Notes: a model not told the origin generated them from the letters alone. A stretch of 64,000 bases of DNA from Bacillus_BD sp963708895 (GCA_963708895.1 CAVPUE010000004.1:1-64000), one strand, 5' to 3'; counted from the first letter of the stretch, positions 26,576 to 36,231 are shown. Translations and numbers: made by a program.

Positions 26576-27826
26576 TCAAGCCTTTTTTAATGATACATTA
26601 TCTGCTTCTACAAGCTTTACAATTTCAATGATTACATTGGCTGCTTTGATCATATTATCGACAGAAACGTATTCAAATTTCCCATGGAAGTTCTCACCGC
26701 CGGCAAAAATATTTGGCGTCGGTAATCCCATATAAGAAAGTTGTGACCCATCTGTACCTCCACGAATCGGCTTTACGATTGGTTGGATTCCAAGATTCTC
26801 CATTGCCTTATAGGCAATCTGTACAATCTCCATCACGGGCTCAATTTTTTCCTTCATATTATAATACTGATCATTCATTTCAAGAACAATTCGTTCCTCT
26901 CCATACTGTTGCTGTAAAGACTTAACTACGCTCCGAACGGTTTCCTTTCTTTTTTCAAAAAGTTCACGGTCATGATCACGAATGATATAATTCAATACCG
27001 TTTCTTCCACATCTCCTTGGAAAGAAAGTAAATGATAGAATCCTTCATGGCCTTCTGTTTGTTCGGGCACCTCATTAGCAGGAAGTTGATGATGCAATTC
27101 CATTGCGATGTTCATGGAATTAACCATTTTTCCTTTTGCTGTTCCAGGATGGACATTTGTCCCTTTAACTGTGATCTTAGCCCCGGCTGCGTTAAAACTT
27201 TCATATTCAAGCTCACCTAGCGGGCCTCCATCCATCGTGTAGGCAAATGCTGCGTCAAAGGCTTCCACATCAAACTTATGTGGACCCCTGCCAATTTCCT
27301 CATCAGGTGTAAACGCTACGCGAACTCTTCCATGTTTGATTTCTGGATGATTTATTAAGTAATTCATGGCTGTCATAATCTCTGCTATGCCGGCTTTGTC
27401 GTCGGCGCCAAGAAGAGTGGTACCATCGGTTGTAATTAATGTATGTCCTTTATAGTTGGCTAGCTCTGGAAATTTTTTTGTAGAAAGAACGACTTGTAAT
27501 TCCTCGTTTAACACAATATCATGACCATCATAATCTTCAATGATTTGTGGATTTACATTTTTTCCAGTAAAATCCGTGGCCGTATCGACATGTGCGAGAA
27601 ATCCAATTGTCGCTACTTCCTTATCCGTATTAGCTGGAAGCGTCGCCATGACATAACCATTTTCATCAATGGTTACATCATCCATTCCAATCGTCTTTAA
27701 TTCTTCTACTAACATATTCGCAAGTGTAAGTTGACCTGGTGTAGAAGGGCAAGTTTCTACCTCTGCATTCGATTGCGTATCTACTTTTACATAGGTGGTA
27801 AATCTCTTAATGATTTCTTCCTTCAT
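26576..27826 (-). CDS. pepT: Peptidase T (tripeptidase)
   Basis: 416 aa zinc aminotripeptidase of the M20B family. First metal His in FLAHVDTATDF, bridging Asp in LLGADDKAG, catalytic Glu pair in TPDEEIGRG, Asp in YTMDGG, and last His in GGENFHGKFEYV. The dimerisation domain lies between (VKGTNVHPGTAKGKM). Releases N-terminal residues from tripeptides in the cytosol. Start ATG follows AAAGGAGCTGAAAGCA. Monocistronic. Confidence 0.93.
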   Translation of the reverse strand: MKEEIIKRFTTYVKVDTQSNAEVETCPSTPGQLTLANMLVEELKTIGMDDVTIDENGYVMATLPANTDKEVATIGFLAHVDTATDFTGKNVNPQIIEDYDGHDIVLNEELQVVLSTKKFPELANYKGHTLITTDGTTLLGADDKAGIAEIMTAMNYLINHPEIKHGRVRVAFTPDEEIGRGPHKFDVEAFDAAFAYTMDGGPLGELEYESFNAAGAKITVKGTNVHPGTAKGKMVNSMNIAMELHHQLPANEVPEQTEGHEGFYHLLSFQGDVEETVLNYIIRDHDRELFEKRKETVRSVVKSLQQQYGEERIVLEMNDQYYNMKEKIEPVMEIVQIAYKAMENLGIQPIVKPIRGGTDGSQLSYMGLPTPNIFAGGENFHGKFEYVSVDNMIKAANVIIEIVKLVEADNVSLKKA

Positions 27827-28026
27827 TGCTTTCAGCTCCTTTTATTGGGTGCTTGACATACTTATCATTTTTTCTCATATTATCGAAAATACTCTAACTT
27901 CAATTTTATCATATCTTTCTTAAGATTTTAAAATTGACCGTTATTTGCGTTTTATTTTACATTTTGTTTGGAAAGAATTATGGTAGAAGTAGTGGAAAAA
28001 TTATTACATATGAAAGGATGATATAT

Positions 28027-28594
28027 ATGTACGATATCGTTATTATTGGTGGAGGCCCTGCTGGCGGTAGTGCGGCAATCTATGCTGCAAAGGCTGGTAA
28101 GAAAACACTTGTCCTAGATTCTAATAAAAGTATGACAGCTAGAGCGTTAATGTGGAATCACTATGCTGTAGAAGAAATTACTGGTCCTGACATGCTTGAA
28201 GTTGGGAAAAAACAAGCAGCTAAATTTGGTGCTGAGATTAAAGAAGAAACGGTTTCAAGCATTACAGGTGAAGCTGGAAATCTTAAAGTAGAAACAGAAA
28301 GTGGTGCATCTTATGAAGCAGCACATGTGATTATTGCAACAGGTGCCTTAGCAAACCTTGCTGACGACAATCGGTCTTGAAACAAAAGAGCATAGAGAAC
28401 CAAGATTCAAAACTGCGATTGTGACAAATGGAGATGGTGAAACATCGAAAAAAGGTGTTTGGGCAGCAGGAGTTGTTGCTGGTATAAGTGCACATACAAT
28501 TGTTACAGCTGGTGATGGTGCACGCGTAGCGATTAATGTACTAAGTGAAATCAATGGTGAACGTTATGTTGACCACGATGTTTTACAAAAATAA
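28027..28594 (+). CDS. Short FAD-dependent (thioredoxin reductase-like) oxidoreductase (frameshifted)
   Basis: Rossmann FAD motif DIVIIGGGPAGGSAAIYAAKAG at the very N-terminus (written in part) and the C-terminal GVWAAGVVAGISAHTIVTAGDGARVA flavin signature. There is no NADPH domain or CxxC, giving a protein of about 188 aa that matches a small Bacillus family of this size. One extra base near 28366 (GCTGAC-G-ACAATCGG) shifts the frame; removing it reads NLADTIGLETKEHREPR without a gap. Physiological role unknown. Confidence 0.75.
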
Positions 28595-28645
28595 TCGGAT
28601 AGAATCTCACTTTAAATGATATTTCATAATAAATATTATAATGAA

Positions 28646-28677
28646 AGCCTTGTCAGCGGTTGACAAGGCTTTTTTTA
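28646..28677 (+). terminator. Rho-independent terminator
   Basis: AGCCTTGTCA/TGACAAGGCT stem, GCGGT loop, seven T residues. Confidence 0.85.
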
Positions 28678-28722
28678 TAGTTTAAAAGTTAGATATCAAT
28701 TGATAATGATGGAGCGGATTAC

Positions 28723-29481
28723 ATGAGCCTAACAAAACAGCAAATTGGTAAGATTGTTGAACTGTGTTTACTTGCAGGTGAAATGATGGCAAGAAGCGGA
28801 GCAGAAACAACCCGCATTGAAGATACGATGATGAGAATTTCCGCTTCCTTGGGAATGCCTGAGTCACAGTGTTATGTCACTCAAACTGGGATCTTTTTTT
28901 CTGCGAACCGGGATGAACGGGTAAAATTAGTTCGAATCGCTGAACGGTCAACAGATTTGGAAAAGGTTGCGATTGTAAATCATATTTCCCGAAAAATAAG
29001 TCTTGGGGAAATGAATGTAGATGAGGCTTTAGAGGAATTAAAGAGCGTTGCCAAGAAGGACCTTTCTTATCCATTTTGGATTATCGTATTAGCGGCAGCT
29101 GCAGCAAGTGGATGTTTTTTAATCATGTTTAGAGGGGTTTGGGGTGATTTTTTACCTGCGTTTATTGCTGGTGGTGTCGGTCAAATGGTTTATGTTTATT
29201 TGCATAAAGTCATTAAAGTAAAGTTCTTTGCTGAAGGTGTAGCGGCATTTGTTATTGGTTTGTTAGCTTATTTGGCTATATGGTCAGGTTATGGAACGCA
29301 AATGGATAAAATTATTATTGGATCTGTCATGCCGTTAGTTCCAGGGCTCTTAATTACAAACGCGGTACGGGATTTAATGGATGGCCATTTCTCAGCTGCT
29401 CTTTCCAAAGGGGCAGATGCCTTATTAACGTCACTCGCGATCGGTACGGGAATTGCCATTGTTGTGAGCTTTGTTCTTTAG
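28723..29481 (+). CDS. Threonine/serine exporter family protein, ThrE N-terminal half (YjjP-like)
   Basis: 252 aa. A cytoplasmic N-terminal part (AGEMMARSGAETTRIEDTM and CYVTQTGIFFS signatures) precedes five membrane helices from about residue 118, ending GADALLTSLAIGTGIAIVVS. This is the DUF1212/YjjP half of the ThrE exporter; a YjjB-like partner follows. The pair probably exports small amino or carboxylic acids (YjjPB exports succinate in E. coli). A MITE has inserted 12 bp after the stop codon, between the two partners. Confidence 0.85.
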   Translation: MSLTKQQIGKIVELCLLAGEMMARSGAETTRIEDTMMRISASLGMPESQCYVTQTGIFFSANRDERVKLVRIAERSTDLEKVAIVNHISRKISLGEMNVDEALEELKSVAKKDLSYPFWIIVLAAAAASGCFLIMFRGVWGDFLPAFIAGGVGQMVYVYLHKVIKVKFFAEGVAAFVIGLLAYLAIWSGYGTQMDKIIIGSVMPLVPGLLITNAVRDLMDGHFSAALSKGADALLTSLAIGTGIAIVVSFVL

Positions 29482-29493
29482 GTTTTCAATATT

Positions 29494-29600
29494 GGCTAGT
29501 TTCGTAAAGTTTGTTGTTAAAACCCAAAGGCCGATTTTAACGTAGAAATAGCTACTTTGTGCATCTGTAACTAATTTGTAGCTCTTTTTTTAAAAGAGCT
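29494..29600 (+). mobile_element. MITE-like element, internally deleted copy
   Basis: 107 bp. The left end GGCTAGTTTCGTAAAGTTTG and the GTTAAAACCCAAAGGCCGATTTTAAC block are clear; the right part is shortened so that GTAGCTCTTTT runs straight into AAAAGAGC. Relative to the full-length copies about 70 bp is missing. No exact target duplication. It separates the two ThrE-family genes. Confidence 0.75.
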
Positions 29601-29629
29601 TTAATTTCATATCAGAATGAGGGATTAAA

Positions 29630-30085
29630 TTGGTCATCCAACAGTTAATAACGAGTTTTATCGCATCAGCCTCTTTTGGCGTATTGTTTAATGTACCAAA
29701 AAATAGATTAATACAAGGTGGCATTTCCGGATCGGTCGGCTGGATCTGTTACTTTCAGCTAGTGGAAATGGGTGTTGATTCTGTTGCGGCATCATTAATG
29801 GCATCGATTATTATTGGTATTATCGGTCAAATATTTGCAAGAATTTATAAGATGCCGGTCATTATTTTTAATGTTGCTGGTATTATTCCGTTAGTACCTG
29901 GTGGACTTGCCTATGACGCGATGAGACATTTTGTTGTGAATGATTATGGAACAGCATTACAGCTCGGCGCCAAGGCGTTTCTAATTTCAGGAGGAATTGC
30001 TGTAGGGCTCATTACTTCGGAAGTTTTGAAAAGAGCGATAATACCAACTAAAAAACCGCAACCTTTAAATATGGAGGAGAAGTAA
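29630..30085 (+). CDS. Threonine/serine exporter family protein, ThrE C-terminal half (YjjB-like)
   Basis: 151 aa, almost wholly hydrophobic with four to five helices (FIASASFGVLFNVPKNRLIQ, VAASLMASIIIGIIGQIFARI, IFNVAGIIPLVPGG). DUF3815/YjjB half of ThrE. TTG start after GAGGGATTAAA. Normally follows its partner directly; here a MITE lies 29 bp upstream, so transcription must read through it. Confidence 0.85.
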   Translation: MVIQQLITSFIASASFGVLFNVPKNRLIQGGISGSVGWICYFQLVEMGVDSVAASLMASIIIGIIGQIFARIYKMPVIIFNVAGIIPLVPGGLAYDAMRHFVVNDYGTALQLGAKAFLISGGIAVGLITSEVLKRAIIPTKKPQPLNMEEK

Positions 30086-30152
30086 CCATAATACTGATTG
30101 AAATCTCTCTTTTGGTTATGCTAATTGTAACTAATTTGGGAGGTAGAAAAAA

Positions 30153-31074
30153 GTGGATTTTCAATGCATTATTGTTGGTGGAGGTATTGCAGGCTTGCAG
30201 GCTGCTATTCAGCTAGGCAGGTATATGCATCGTGTTCTTGTCATTGATTCTGCTGACGGACGTTCTACTTTGTGTCATAGCTATCATAATATTTTAGGTT
30301 ATCCGAATGGTGTCAGTGGACAGCATCTTCGTGAAATTGGAAAAAGCCATGCTGAAGAACTCGGAATTGAATTTTTACAAGATAAAGTAGTGTCTACAAA
30401 AGAGCTTGATGAGGGATTTCAAATCGTGACGACAACGGGAGCTACTTTTATGACGAAACGAATCCTTCTGGCAACTGGAGTGATGGATCGAATTCCACCA
30501 TTACCAGAACTATATCCTTGCTTAGGAATTAGTGTCTATGTTTGTCCTGATTGTGATGGATATGAAGTGAAAGATAAAAAAACAATCATCATTGGTTCTG
30601 GTACGCACAGGAGTGGGAATGGCAAAAACACTGTCATATTGGACGAAGGAATTGGTTTATATCAATCATGAACAGCAGCCAATTGATAAAAATGATGTGC
30701 AATGGCTGAAAGATCATCATGTTGATTATATTGACAACCCGATTAAGCAAGTACTAGCAACAACCTCACAGCTAGAAGGTGTTGTACTACAAAATGGTGA
30801 GACGATAAAAGGTCAGTATGGCTTTATTGCCTTTGGTGGAAATGAGGTAAGATCGCAGCTTGCCAAACAGCTTGGGGTAGAGTTGCTGGAAAATAAACAT
30901 ATGCTTGTAGACCCACGGTCAAAAATGACCAATGTTCAAGGTGTTTGGGCTGCAGGGGATGTCGTTGCCCATGCTGAACAAGTAACGATTGCAATGGGTG
31001 AGGGATCGCAAGCAGGAATTTGGATACATAAAGATATTTTAAAGGATTTATCAATAGGCACTCACCCACATTAA
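30153..31074 (+). CDS. NAD(P)/FAD-dependent oxidoreductase, TrxR-like (frameshifted)
   Basis: About 306 aa after correction. FAD motif IIVGGGIAGLQAAIQLGR, ATGVMDR, redox-like motif VCPDCDGYE, second dinucleotide motif IIIGSG and C-terminal GVWAAGDVVAHAEQVTIAMG (flavin site). Layout is that of low-molecular-weight thioredoxin reductase-like proteins. One extra base near 30600 breaks the NADPH motif; without it GSGRTGVGMAKTLSYW is continuous. Starts with GTG after GGGAGGTAGAAAAAA. Partner unknown. Confidence 0.8.
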
Positions 31075-31143
31075 ATGAAATGCATAGGATATAAGGGAGA
31101 TACTGAAAAGAAATGCGTAGTAATTATGAAGGGGGAAGTGTTT

Positions 31144-32244
31144 GTGTCAGGTAAAATCATACGGTATTTTGCTGGCGGGAATACAGCACGGGGATTTTAT
31201 AGTTTATTTGATTCTAGCTTAGAAGGTCTAAATCGAATTTTTATCTTAAAAGGTGGTCCTGGTACAGGGAAATCATCCTTGATGAAGGATGTTGGCAAGG
31301 TCTGGTCTGAAAAAGGATATGATATTGAATTTCTCCACTGTTCTTCAGACCCAGATTCAGTAGATGGCGTCATTATCACGTCATTACAAGTAGCAATTGT
31401 AGATGGGACAGCGCCACATGTTATTGAGCCCAAACTGCCTGGGGCCGTTGAGGAATACATCAATCTCGGTGAGGCATGGGATTCAAAAGCATTAGCTTCT
31501 AGAAAAAATGACATCAGTGAATTATCGAAGCAGGTTAGCGATGCTTTTCAAATGGCCTATCGAACATATGCAGAAGCTCTAAAGGTACATGATGATTGGG
31601 AAAAAATTTATTTTGGAAATATGGATTTTGAAAAGGCAAATCAATTAACAGATAGTCTTCTTACATCCTTCTTTGGAGAAATAACGTTGAATAAACCCTC
31701 TAAAGTTCAACACCGTTTCCTTGGCGCTGCGACACCAGTAGGAGCGGTTGACTTTGTTCCGAATCTTACTGAGGATGTTCCGAAACGGTATTTTATTAAA
31801 GGACGACCAGGCTCTGGAAAATCAACTATGCTGAAAAAGATTGTCGCTGAAGGAGAAAAAAGAGGTTTTGATATCGAAGTTTACCATTGTGGTTTTGACC
31901 CGAATAGTTTGGATATGATTATTATTCGTGAACTGGGAATTGCCATCTTTGACAGTACGGCGCCACATGAATACTTCCCATCACGGGACAGCGATGAAAT
32001 CATTGAATTGTACGGAACAATTATCGCCGAAGGTACGGATGAAAAGTTTGCCGAACCGATAAGAGAATGCACCGTAAAATATCGAGAAAAAATGGAGCAA
32101 GGAAAAGGTTTCCTTGCGAAGGCAAAGTCATTACGTGAACAACTAGAGGCGATTTATATTGAAAATATGGATTTTACGATTGTGGATCGACATAAACAAG
32201 CGATCCAAATGGAAATCCAAAGAATTGCTGATGAACAAAATTAA
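31144..32244 (+). CDS. Tandem P-loop ATPase of unknown function
   Basis: 366 aa with two homologous halves. Half one has LKGGPGTGKSSLMKD near 32, then FLHCSSDPDSVDGVII and DGTAPHVIEP; half two has IKGRPGSGKSTMLKK near 220, then YHCGFDPNSLDMIIIRE and DSTAPHEYFPS. The shared HC-xxDPxSxDxxII and TAPH elements show an internal duplication. Conserved in Firmicutes as an uncharacterised ATPase family. GTG start 8 nt after GGGGG; earlier codons lack a ribosome binding site. It follows a flavoprotein by 69 bp, possibly cotranscribed. Confidence 0.75.
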   Translation: MSGKIIRYFAGGNTARGFYSLFDSSLEGLNRIFILKGGPGTGKSSLMKDVGKVWSEKGYDIEFLHCSSDPDSVDGVIITSLQVAIVDGTAPHVIEPKLPGAVEEYINLGEAWDSKALASRKNDISELSKQVSDAFQMAYRTYAEALKVHDDWEKIYFGNMDFEKANQLTDSLLTSFFGEITLNKPSKVQHRFLGAATPVGAVDFVPNLTEDVPKRYFIKGRPGSGKSTMLKKIVAEGEKRGFDIEVYHCGFDPNSLDMIIIRELGIAIFDSTAPHEYFPSRDSDEIIELYGTIIAEGTDEKFAEPIRECTVKYREKMEQGKGFLAKAKSLREQLEAIYIENMDFTIVDRHKQAIQMEIQRIADEQN

Positions 32245-32347
32245 TAGATGAATACATGGAAGAGCCACGAACTTAGTGGCTTTTATTCGTTTGGAAAACC
32301 ATATTGAAGAAGTACGAGGAAGCATCGAAATGGAGGAATATGATACA

Positions 32348-33016
32348 ATGGATGACCATTTTTCACTATTAGAATTTCACTTTGAAAATAATCGTAATCC
32401 GGTTTTAGCAGAGCCAATGGCAAAGTATATGAGGAATAAGTTTCCTTTCTTAGGTATTAAAAAACCCGAAAGAACTCAGGCTTTAAGAACATTTTATAGC
32501 CAGACAGGTATGTTAAAGGAACCCTTTGAGCCCGACTGGGTACGAAAACTTTGGGATCAGGAGGAGCGAGAATATCAACTTGCAGCACTTGATTATTTAG
32601 AAAGGTCGTTGAAAAAGCTAGACGGGACGCATATTACACTATTGGAATGGCTGATCACCACAAAGTCGTGGTGGGATACCGTTGATACACTTGCAACCAA
32701 GTCGGTTGGAGCCATTGCCAAAAGGTCTCCTGAAGTGATTTCAGAAAACATTGAAGGATGGGCGTATGGGGATCATCTTTGGCTTCGGAGATCAGCAATT
32801 TTGTTCCAACTTAAATATAAAGAGGACACAAACGAGTCGCTATTGTATCGATACATCGAACAAAATGCAGAAAGTAAGGAATTTTTTATTCAAAAAGCAA
32901 TCGGATGGGTGTTACGTGAATACTCCAAAACAAATCCAAATTCGGTACGTCAATTTATACAATCTCACATCTTGGCACCACTTAGTGTGAGAGAGGGCAG
33001 TAAGTATTTGAAGTGA
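32348..33016 (+). CDS. alkD: DNA alkylation repair protein, AlkD-like
   Basis: 222 aa HEAT-repeat DNA glycosylase. FLGIKKPERTQALR, the WD-QEEREYQLAALDYL repeat, TKSWWDTVDTLA (Trp-Trp-Asp catalytic region) and FFIQKAIGWVLREYSKTNP are hallmark AlkD segments. Removes positively charged alkyl bases without base flipping. Start chosen at the ATG (MDDHFSLLEFHFENN) that aligns with the B. cereus AlkD N-terminus and has GGAGG 11 nt upstream. The C-terminus is about 15 residues shorter than B. cereus AlkD. Confidence 0.88.
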   Translation: MDDHFSLLEFHFENNRNPVLAEPMAKYMRNKFPFLGIKKPERTQALRTFYSQTGMLKEPFEPDWVRKLWDQEEREYQLAALDYLERSLKKLDGTHITLLEWLITTKSWWDTVDTLATKSVGAIAKRSPEVISENIEGWAYGDHLWLRRSAILFQLKYKEDTNESLLYRYIEQNAESKEFFIQKAIGWVLREYSKTNPNSVRQFIQSHILAPLSVREGSKYLK

Positions 33017-33250
33017 GATTGGAAAATATGCCATTTTAACCAACTGAAATTCACAAAAAAGTAATAAAATCGAAACTTATCAATGGAATTTTTACATAAC
33101 TTTTAGGTATAATGAATATCAAACTTGTTAATTCTTATTAGAAAGCAGAACGTCTAATCAGCTTTTACTGGTTGATAACTGCATAGGTAAGATTGATTTT
33201 CTAATTATGCTAATCAAGGTTAACTTGATTCAGGAGGGGGAAGTGTCATA

Positions 33251-33508
33251 GTGGAAAAGAAAGAACACGAATTTGAAACAGTCAATCATTTATTAAGTAC
33301 GATTCGCGTTAAGTTAGAATCAATGCCTGTTAGAAATAGTAAAATTATGAAGAGTCCTGAAATCCTGGATACGCTTGAAACCTTGGTTGATAAACAACAA
33401 GATCAGTTAGCGATTGAAAAGCTAGTCACTTTTCTAGCGTCTATCACATTAGCGCCCATTAAAAAGGAAATCAATCTGTTGAAACAACATTTAAACATTA
33501 GTATGTAA
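33251..33508 (+). CDS. Small protein of unknown function
   Basis: 85 aa, charged and helical (KEHEFETVNHLLSTIRVKLE, then QLAIEKLVTFLASITLAPIK), no Cys, no membrane segment. GTG start after a strong CAGGAGGGGG site. The upstream 234 bp (33017-33250) has no other gene; a TATAAT lies near 33110. I do not recognise the family. Good ribosome binding site, codon use like neighbours and a terminator after it argue it is real. Confidence 0.6.
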   Translation: MEKKEHEFETVNHLLSTIRVKLESMPVRNSKIMKSPEILDTLETLVDKQQDQLAIEKLVTFLASITLAPIKKEINLLKQHLNISM

Positions 33509-33531
33509 TATAAATAAGTTTTTCTGAAAAT

Positions 33532-33565
33532 AAAAAGTCGATGGTTCATAACCATCGACTTTTTC
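33532..33565. terminator. Bidirectional terminator
   Basis: AAAAAGTCGATGGTT pairs perfectly with AACCATCGACTTTTT around a CAT loop. Confidence 0.9.
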
Positions 33566-33579
33566 AATCACTTTTACTC

Positions 33580-34249
33580 TTAAAACTTATACGTCCAAAA
33601 GCGTTCTATCGTAACGCGTTCTACCACGTCAGGGTCACCAAGAGCATATTTCTCTTCCAACCCTGAGAATAGCTGTACTTGTGATTGGTGTGAGAGAAGA
33701 CAAGCTATTTTTTTCGGTGCAAATTCAGTCACATCATGAACAATATCTGCTTGCCCAATTTCTTGTTCACATCCATTGGAAAAAGCCAGGCAATAAAGAG
33801 TTGGACGCTTCACTTGGAGCGATTCGTTCCACTGCTTGTACCACAGCAGCTCCAGTTGCATCGTGGTCAGGGTGCACGGCATAGCCTGGATAAAAGGTAA
33901 TAATTAATGAAGGGTTGACTTCATTAATTATTGAGGTGATATCTGCAATAATTTTCTCTGGATCCTCAAATTCTACTGTTTTATCTCGATATCCAAGCAT
34001 TCGTAAATCCTCTAAACCGAGGACTTTGGCTGCATTTTTAAGTTCTTCTTTTCGGATTAACGGCAAGGATTCTCTTGTCGCAAACGGTGGATCTCCTAAA
34101 TTACGGCCCATTTCTCCCAATGTTAAGCATGCATAAGTAACAGGGATTCCACTTTCAATATAGGCAGCCATTGTACCTGATACACCGAATGCTTCATCAT
34201 CAGGATGGGGGAAAACCACTAAGACATGTCTTTCGTTTTTAATGTCCAT
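33580..34249 (-). CDS. bshB2: Bacillithiol biosynthesis deacetylase BshB2 (frameshifted)
   Basis: LmbE-like zinc deacetylase that removes acetate from GlcNAc-malate in bacillithiol synthesis. FPHPDDEAFG near residue 13 holds the zinc ligands and catalytic Asp; the third ligand His is in YAVHPDHDATG. One extra base near 33822 shifts the frame; the correct C-terminus reads VKRPTLYCLAFSNGCEQE to DVVERVTIERFWTYKF. About 222 aa in all. The start follows GAAAGGAGTTACAATAC and overlaps the end of yojF by 31 bp; the two form an operon as in B. subtilis yojF-yojG. Confidence 0.88.
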
Positions 34250-34614
34250 GTATTGTAACTCCTTTCCTTATGAAATGGTGTCAGACTGATTTCAAGGCAT
34301 ACAGCGAGCTTGCCTTGATAGTCGTGCCCGGCTAATAATAATCTATCCTGTTCGTCCACTTCAAAGTGGGTGATTCCTTCCGCGTAAATCCAGCCGATCG
34401 GCAGCTTTAGGCCAATTCGGTAGGGACCATTTCCGGCGATTGTTCCTCTTTCATAATTGACAAGTGCATTACGTATGTAAGCGCCAGAGTTAAAAACCTT
34501 TTCATCGAAATGGGAGGCATATGCACCACTCGTTGTTTCAAGATGGATATAAACATCTTGGTTGGCAAATCTTGTGAGTTCCCTTTGTACTGTTTCCACA
34601 ATGACTGGCTTCAT
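34219..34614 (-). CDS. yojF: YojF family protein (DUF1806)
   Basis: 131 aa; VQRELTRFANQDVYIHLETTSGAYA and IGLKLPIGWIYAEGITHFE are characteristic of the family that always precedes bshB2 in Bacillus. Probably assists bacillithiol synthesis; mechanism unknown. The last dozen residues (HKERSYNTWTLKTKDMS) overlap bshB2 and look unlike homologues, so a small indel near the end may have removed the usual stop codon. Start after AAAGGAGGTCTACCTT. Confidence 0.8.
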   Translation of the reverse strand: MKPVIVETVQRELTRFANQDVYIHLETTSGAYASHFDEKVFNSGAYIRNALVNYERGTIAGNGPYRIGLKLPIGWIYAEGITHFEVDEQDRLLLAGHDYQGKLAVCLEISLTPFHKERSYNTWTLKTKDMS

Positions 34615-34734
34615 AAGGTAGACCTCCTTTAAATTTATTGGACTTTTAGTCTTTTGTTTAGAGTATTTTTATCATACTAAAAATCAAGCTAAAATGCGAA
34701 ATTAAAGCATTTCTTAAATAGTCTAGAACACAGT

Positions 34735-35733
34735 CTACAGTTTTACAACAAATCTTCCACGTGCTTGCCCTTTTAATAACAGTGGCAAATACTCTGGTAA
34801 TGTGTCAAAAGTAATTTCCTTTTCAATGCTTTGTAAAAGTGTTGAGGATGGTTTGTAGTCATCTGCCATTTTGCCCCATACCTTTAGGCGAACATCCATT
34901 GGACAATAAACAGAATCAATTCCAAGGAGCTTAACGCTACGTAAAATGAATGGAAACACGGTTGTAGCTACTTTGGGTCCGCCTGTGAGACCGCTAACGG
35001 CAACAGCACCGTCATATTGAATTTTACTTAATATTGCTGCTAAGGTCTCACCACCGACAGGATCTACTGCTGCTGCCCAAAGTTGTTTATCAAGGGACTT
35101 CACTTTATCACCAACTACTTCTTCCCGAGAAATGATTTCAGCAACACCTAATTGTTTTAGAAACCTATGTTCTGAATGTTTCCCCGTACTAGCGACTACT
35201 TGATATCCCTTTTTCGATAACATTGCACAAGCCAAACTCCCAACACCGCCTGTCGCTCCAGTCACTAATACTTTACCCTTTTCTGGGGTAACACCGCTTT
35301 CTTCTAATTGGTAGATAGAAAGAGCAGCAGTAAATCCAGCTGTACCGTAGATCATGGCTTCTTTTAAGGTCAGATTTTTAGGCAATGGAACAATCCAGTC
35401 TGCAGGAATTCTAGCATACTCGCTGTAACCGCCAAAGTGGGAAACACCAATTTCATAACTAGTGGCAATGACTTCATCACCCTCATGAAAGCGGGGATCC
35501 TCGGATGAAACAACGACACCTGCTAAATCAATTCCTGGTACAAATGGATAGGACCTAACAATATTTCCATCAGGAATAGTGGCCAAGCCATCTTTATAAT
35601 TAATACTCGAATAAGCAACCTTGATAAGTACTTCTCCAGCAGGCAAAGCATTTAATGTAAGTTGGTCTATTTTGACACTAAAGGTTTCTTCCTTTTTATT
35701 GACAATCAGTGCCTTGAATGAATCATTTGTCAT
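34735..35733 (-). CDS. acuI: Acrylyl-CoA reductase/YhdH-type quinone oxidoreductase
   Basis: 332 aa zinc-free medium-chain dehydrogenase/reductase. SSINYKDGLATI near 47, PFVPGIDLAGVV, the NADPH loop VTGATGGVGSLA near 155 and AVSGLTGGPKVATTVFPFILR near 250 match YhdH/AcuI, which reduces acrylyl-CoA to propionyl-CoA. Start is the ATG 10 nt after AAAGGAG. That ribosome binding site touches the target duplication of a MITE, so the native promoter is now at least 180 bp away. Confidence 0.88.
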   Translation of the reverse strand: MTNDSFKALIVNKKEETFSVKIDQLTLNALPAGEVLIKVAYSSINYKDGLATIPDGNIVRSYPFVPGIDLAGVVVSSEDPRFHEGDEVIATSYEIGVSHFGGYSEYARIPADWIVPLPKNLTLKEAMIYGTAGFTAALSIYQLEESGVTPEKGKVLVTGATGGVGSLACAMLSKKGYQVVASTGKHSEHRFLKQLGVAEIISREEVVGDKVKSLDKQLWAAAVDPVGGETLAAILSKIQYDGAVAVSGLTGGPKVATTVFPFILRSVKLLGIDSVYCPMDVRLKVWGKMADDYKPSSTLLQSIEKEITFDTLPEYLPLLLKGQARGRFVVKL

Positions 35734-35755
35734 AGTTAGCAATCTCCTTTATAAA

Positions 35756-35936
35756 GGCTGTATTCGTAAAGTTTATAGTTAAAATACAAAGGCCAAGTTT
35801 AACGAAGAAAGGGCTATTTTGCACATTCGTATTAAATTTGTAGCTCTTTTCTCAAAAATATAAACCTATGTTAACATGAAAACAATGGCAATTAGTTTTT
35901 TTCTCTCAAAAAGCAACAAAGTTGGAGAAAAGGGCC
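35756..35936 (+). mobile_element. MITE-like element upstream of acuI (perfect 8-bp target duplication)
   Basis: 181 bp from GGCTGTATTCGTAAAGTTTA to a right end matching GGCCCTTTTCTCCAACTTTG in reverse complement. TTTATAAA flanks both ends. Orientation opposite to copy 1. The following 290 bp (35937-36231) hold only a 39-codon open stretch without a start (ending YGIAEEAASH) just before mobA, perhaps the tail of a lost gene. Confidence 0.9.
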
Positions 35937-36231
35937 TTTATAAAAGAAAAAAATCACCATATTAGTGTGGGTTACCACATTATTTATTATTTTACACCCT
36001 TATGATAATCGTTCAAAATGGGTGTAGAAGTTTGTTAAATTCTTCACCATTTAGTTCCATCTTCGTTGTCGACTGTGATTTATGTTACTGTTGTAAACCC
36101 AAATAGGTATTAATATAGGGCTTGAAAATGCATCTAAATGGATTATTAGATTTAAAAAGTATTATGTGGTACAAGATAAAGGTTATGGAATAGCAGAAGA
36201 AGCTGCTTCTCACTAAGAGGTGTTAATAAAT

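Noticed and set aside
35976..36216. Small gene ending YGIAEEAASH before mobA
   Set aside because: The open stretch of 39 codons has no start codon or ribosome binding site; kept only as a possible gene tail.
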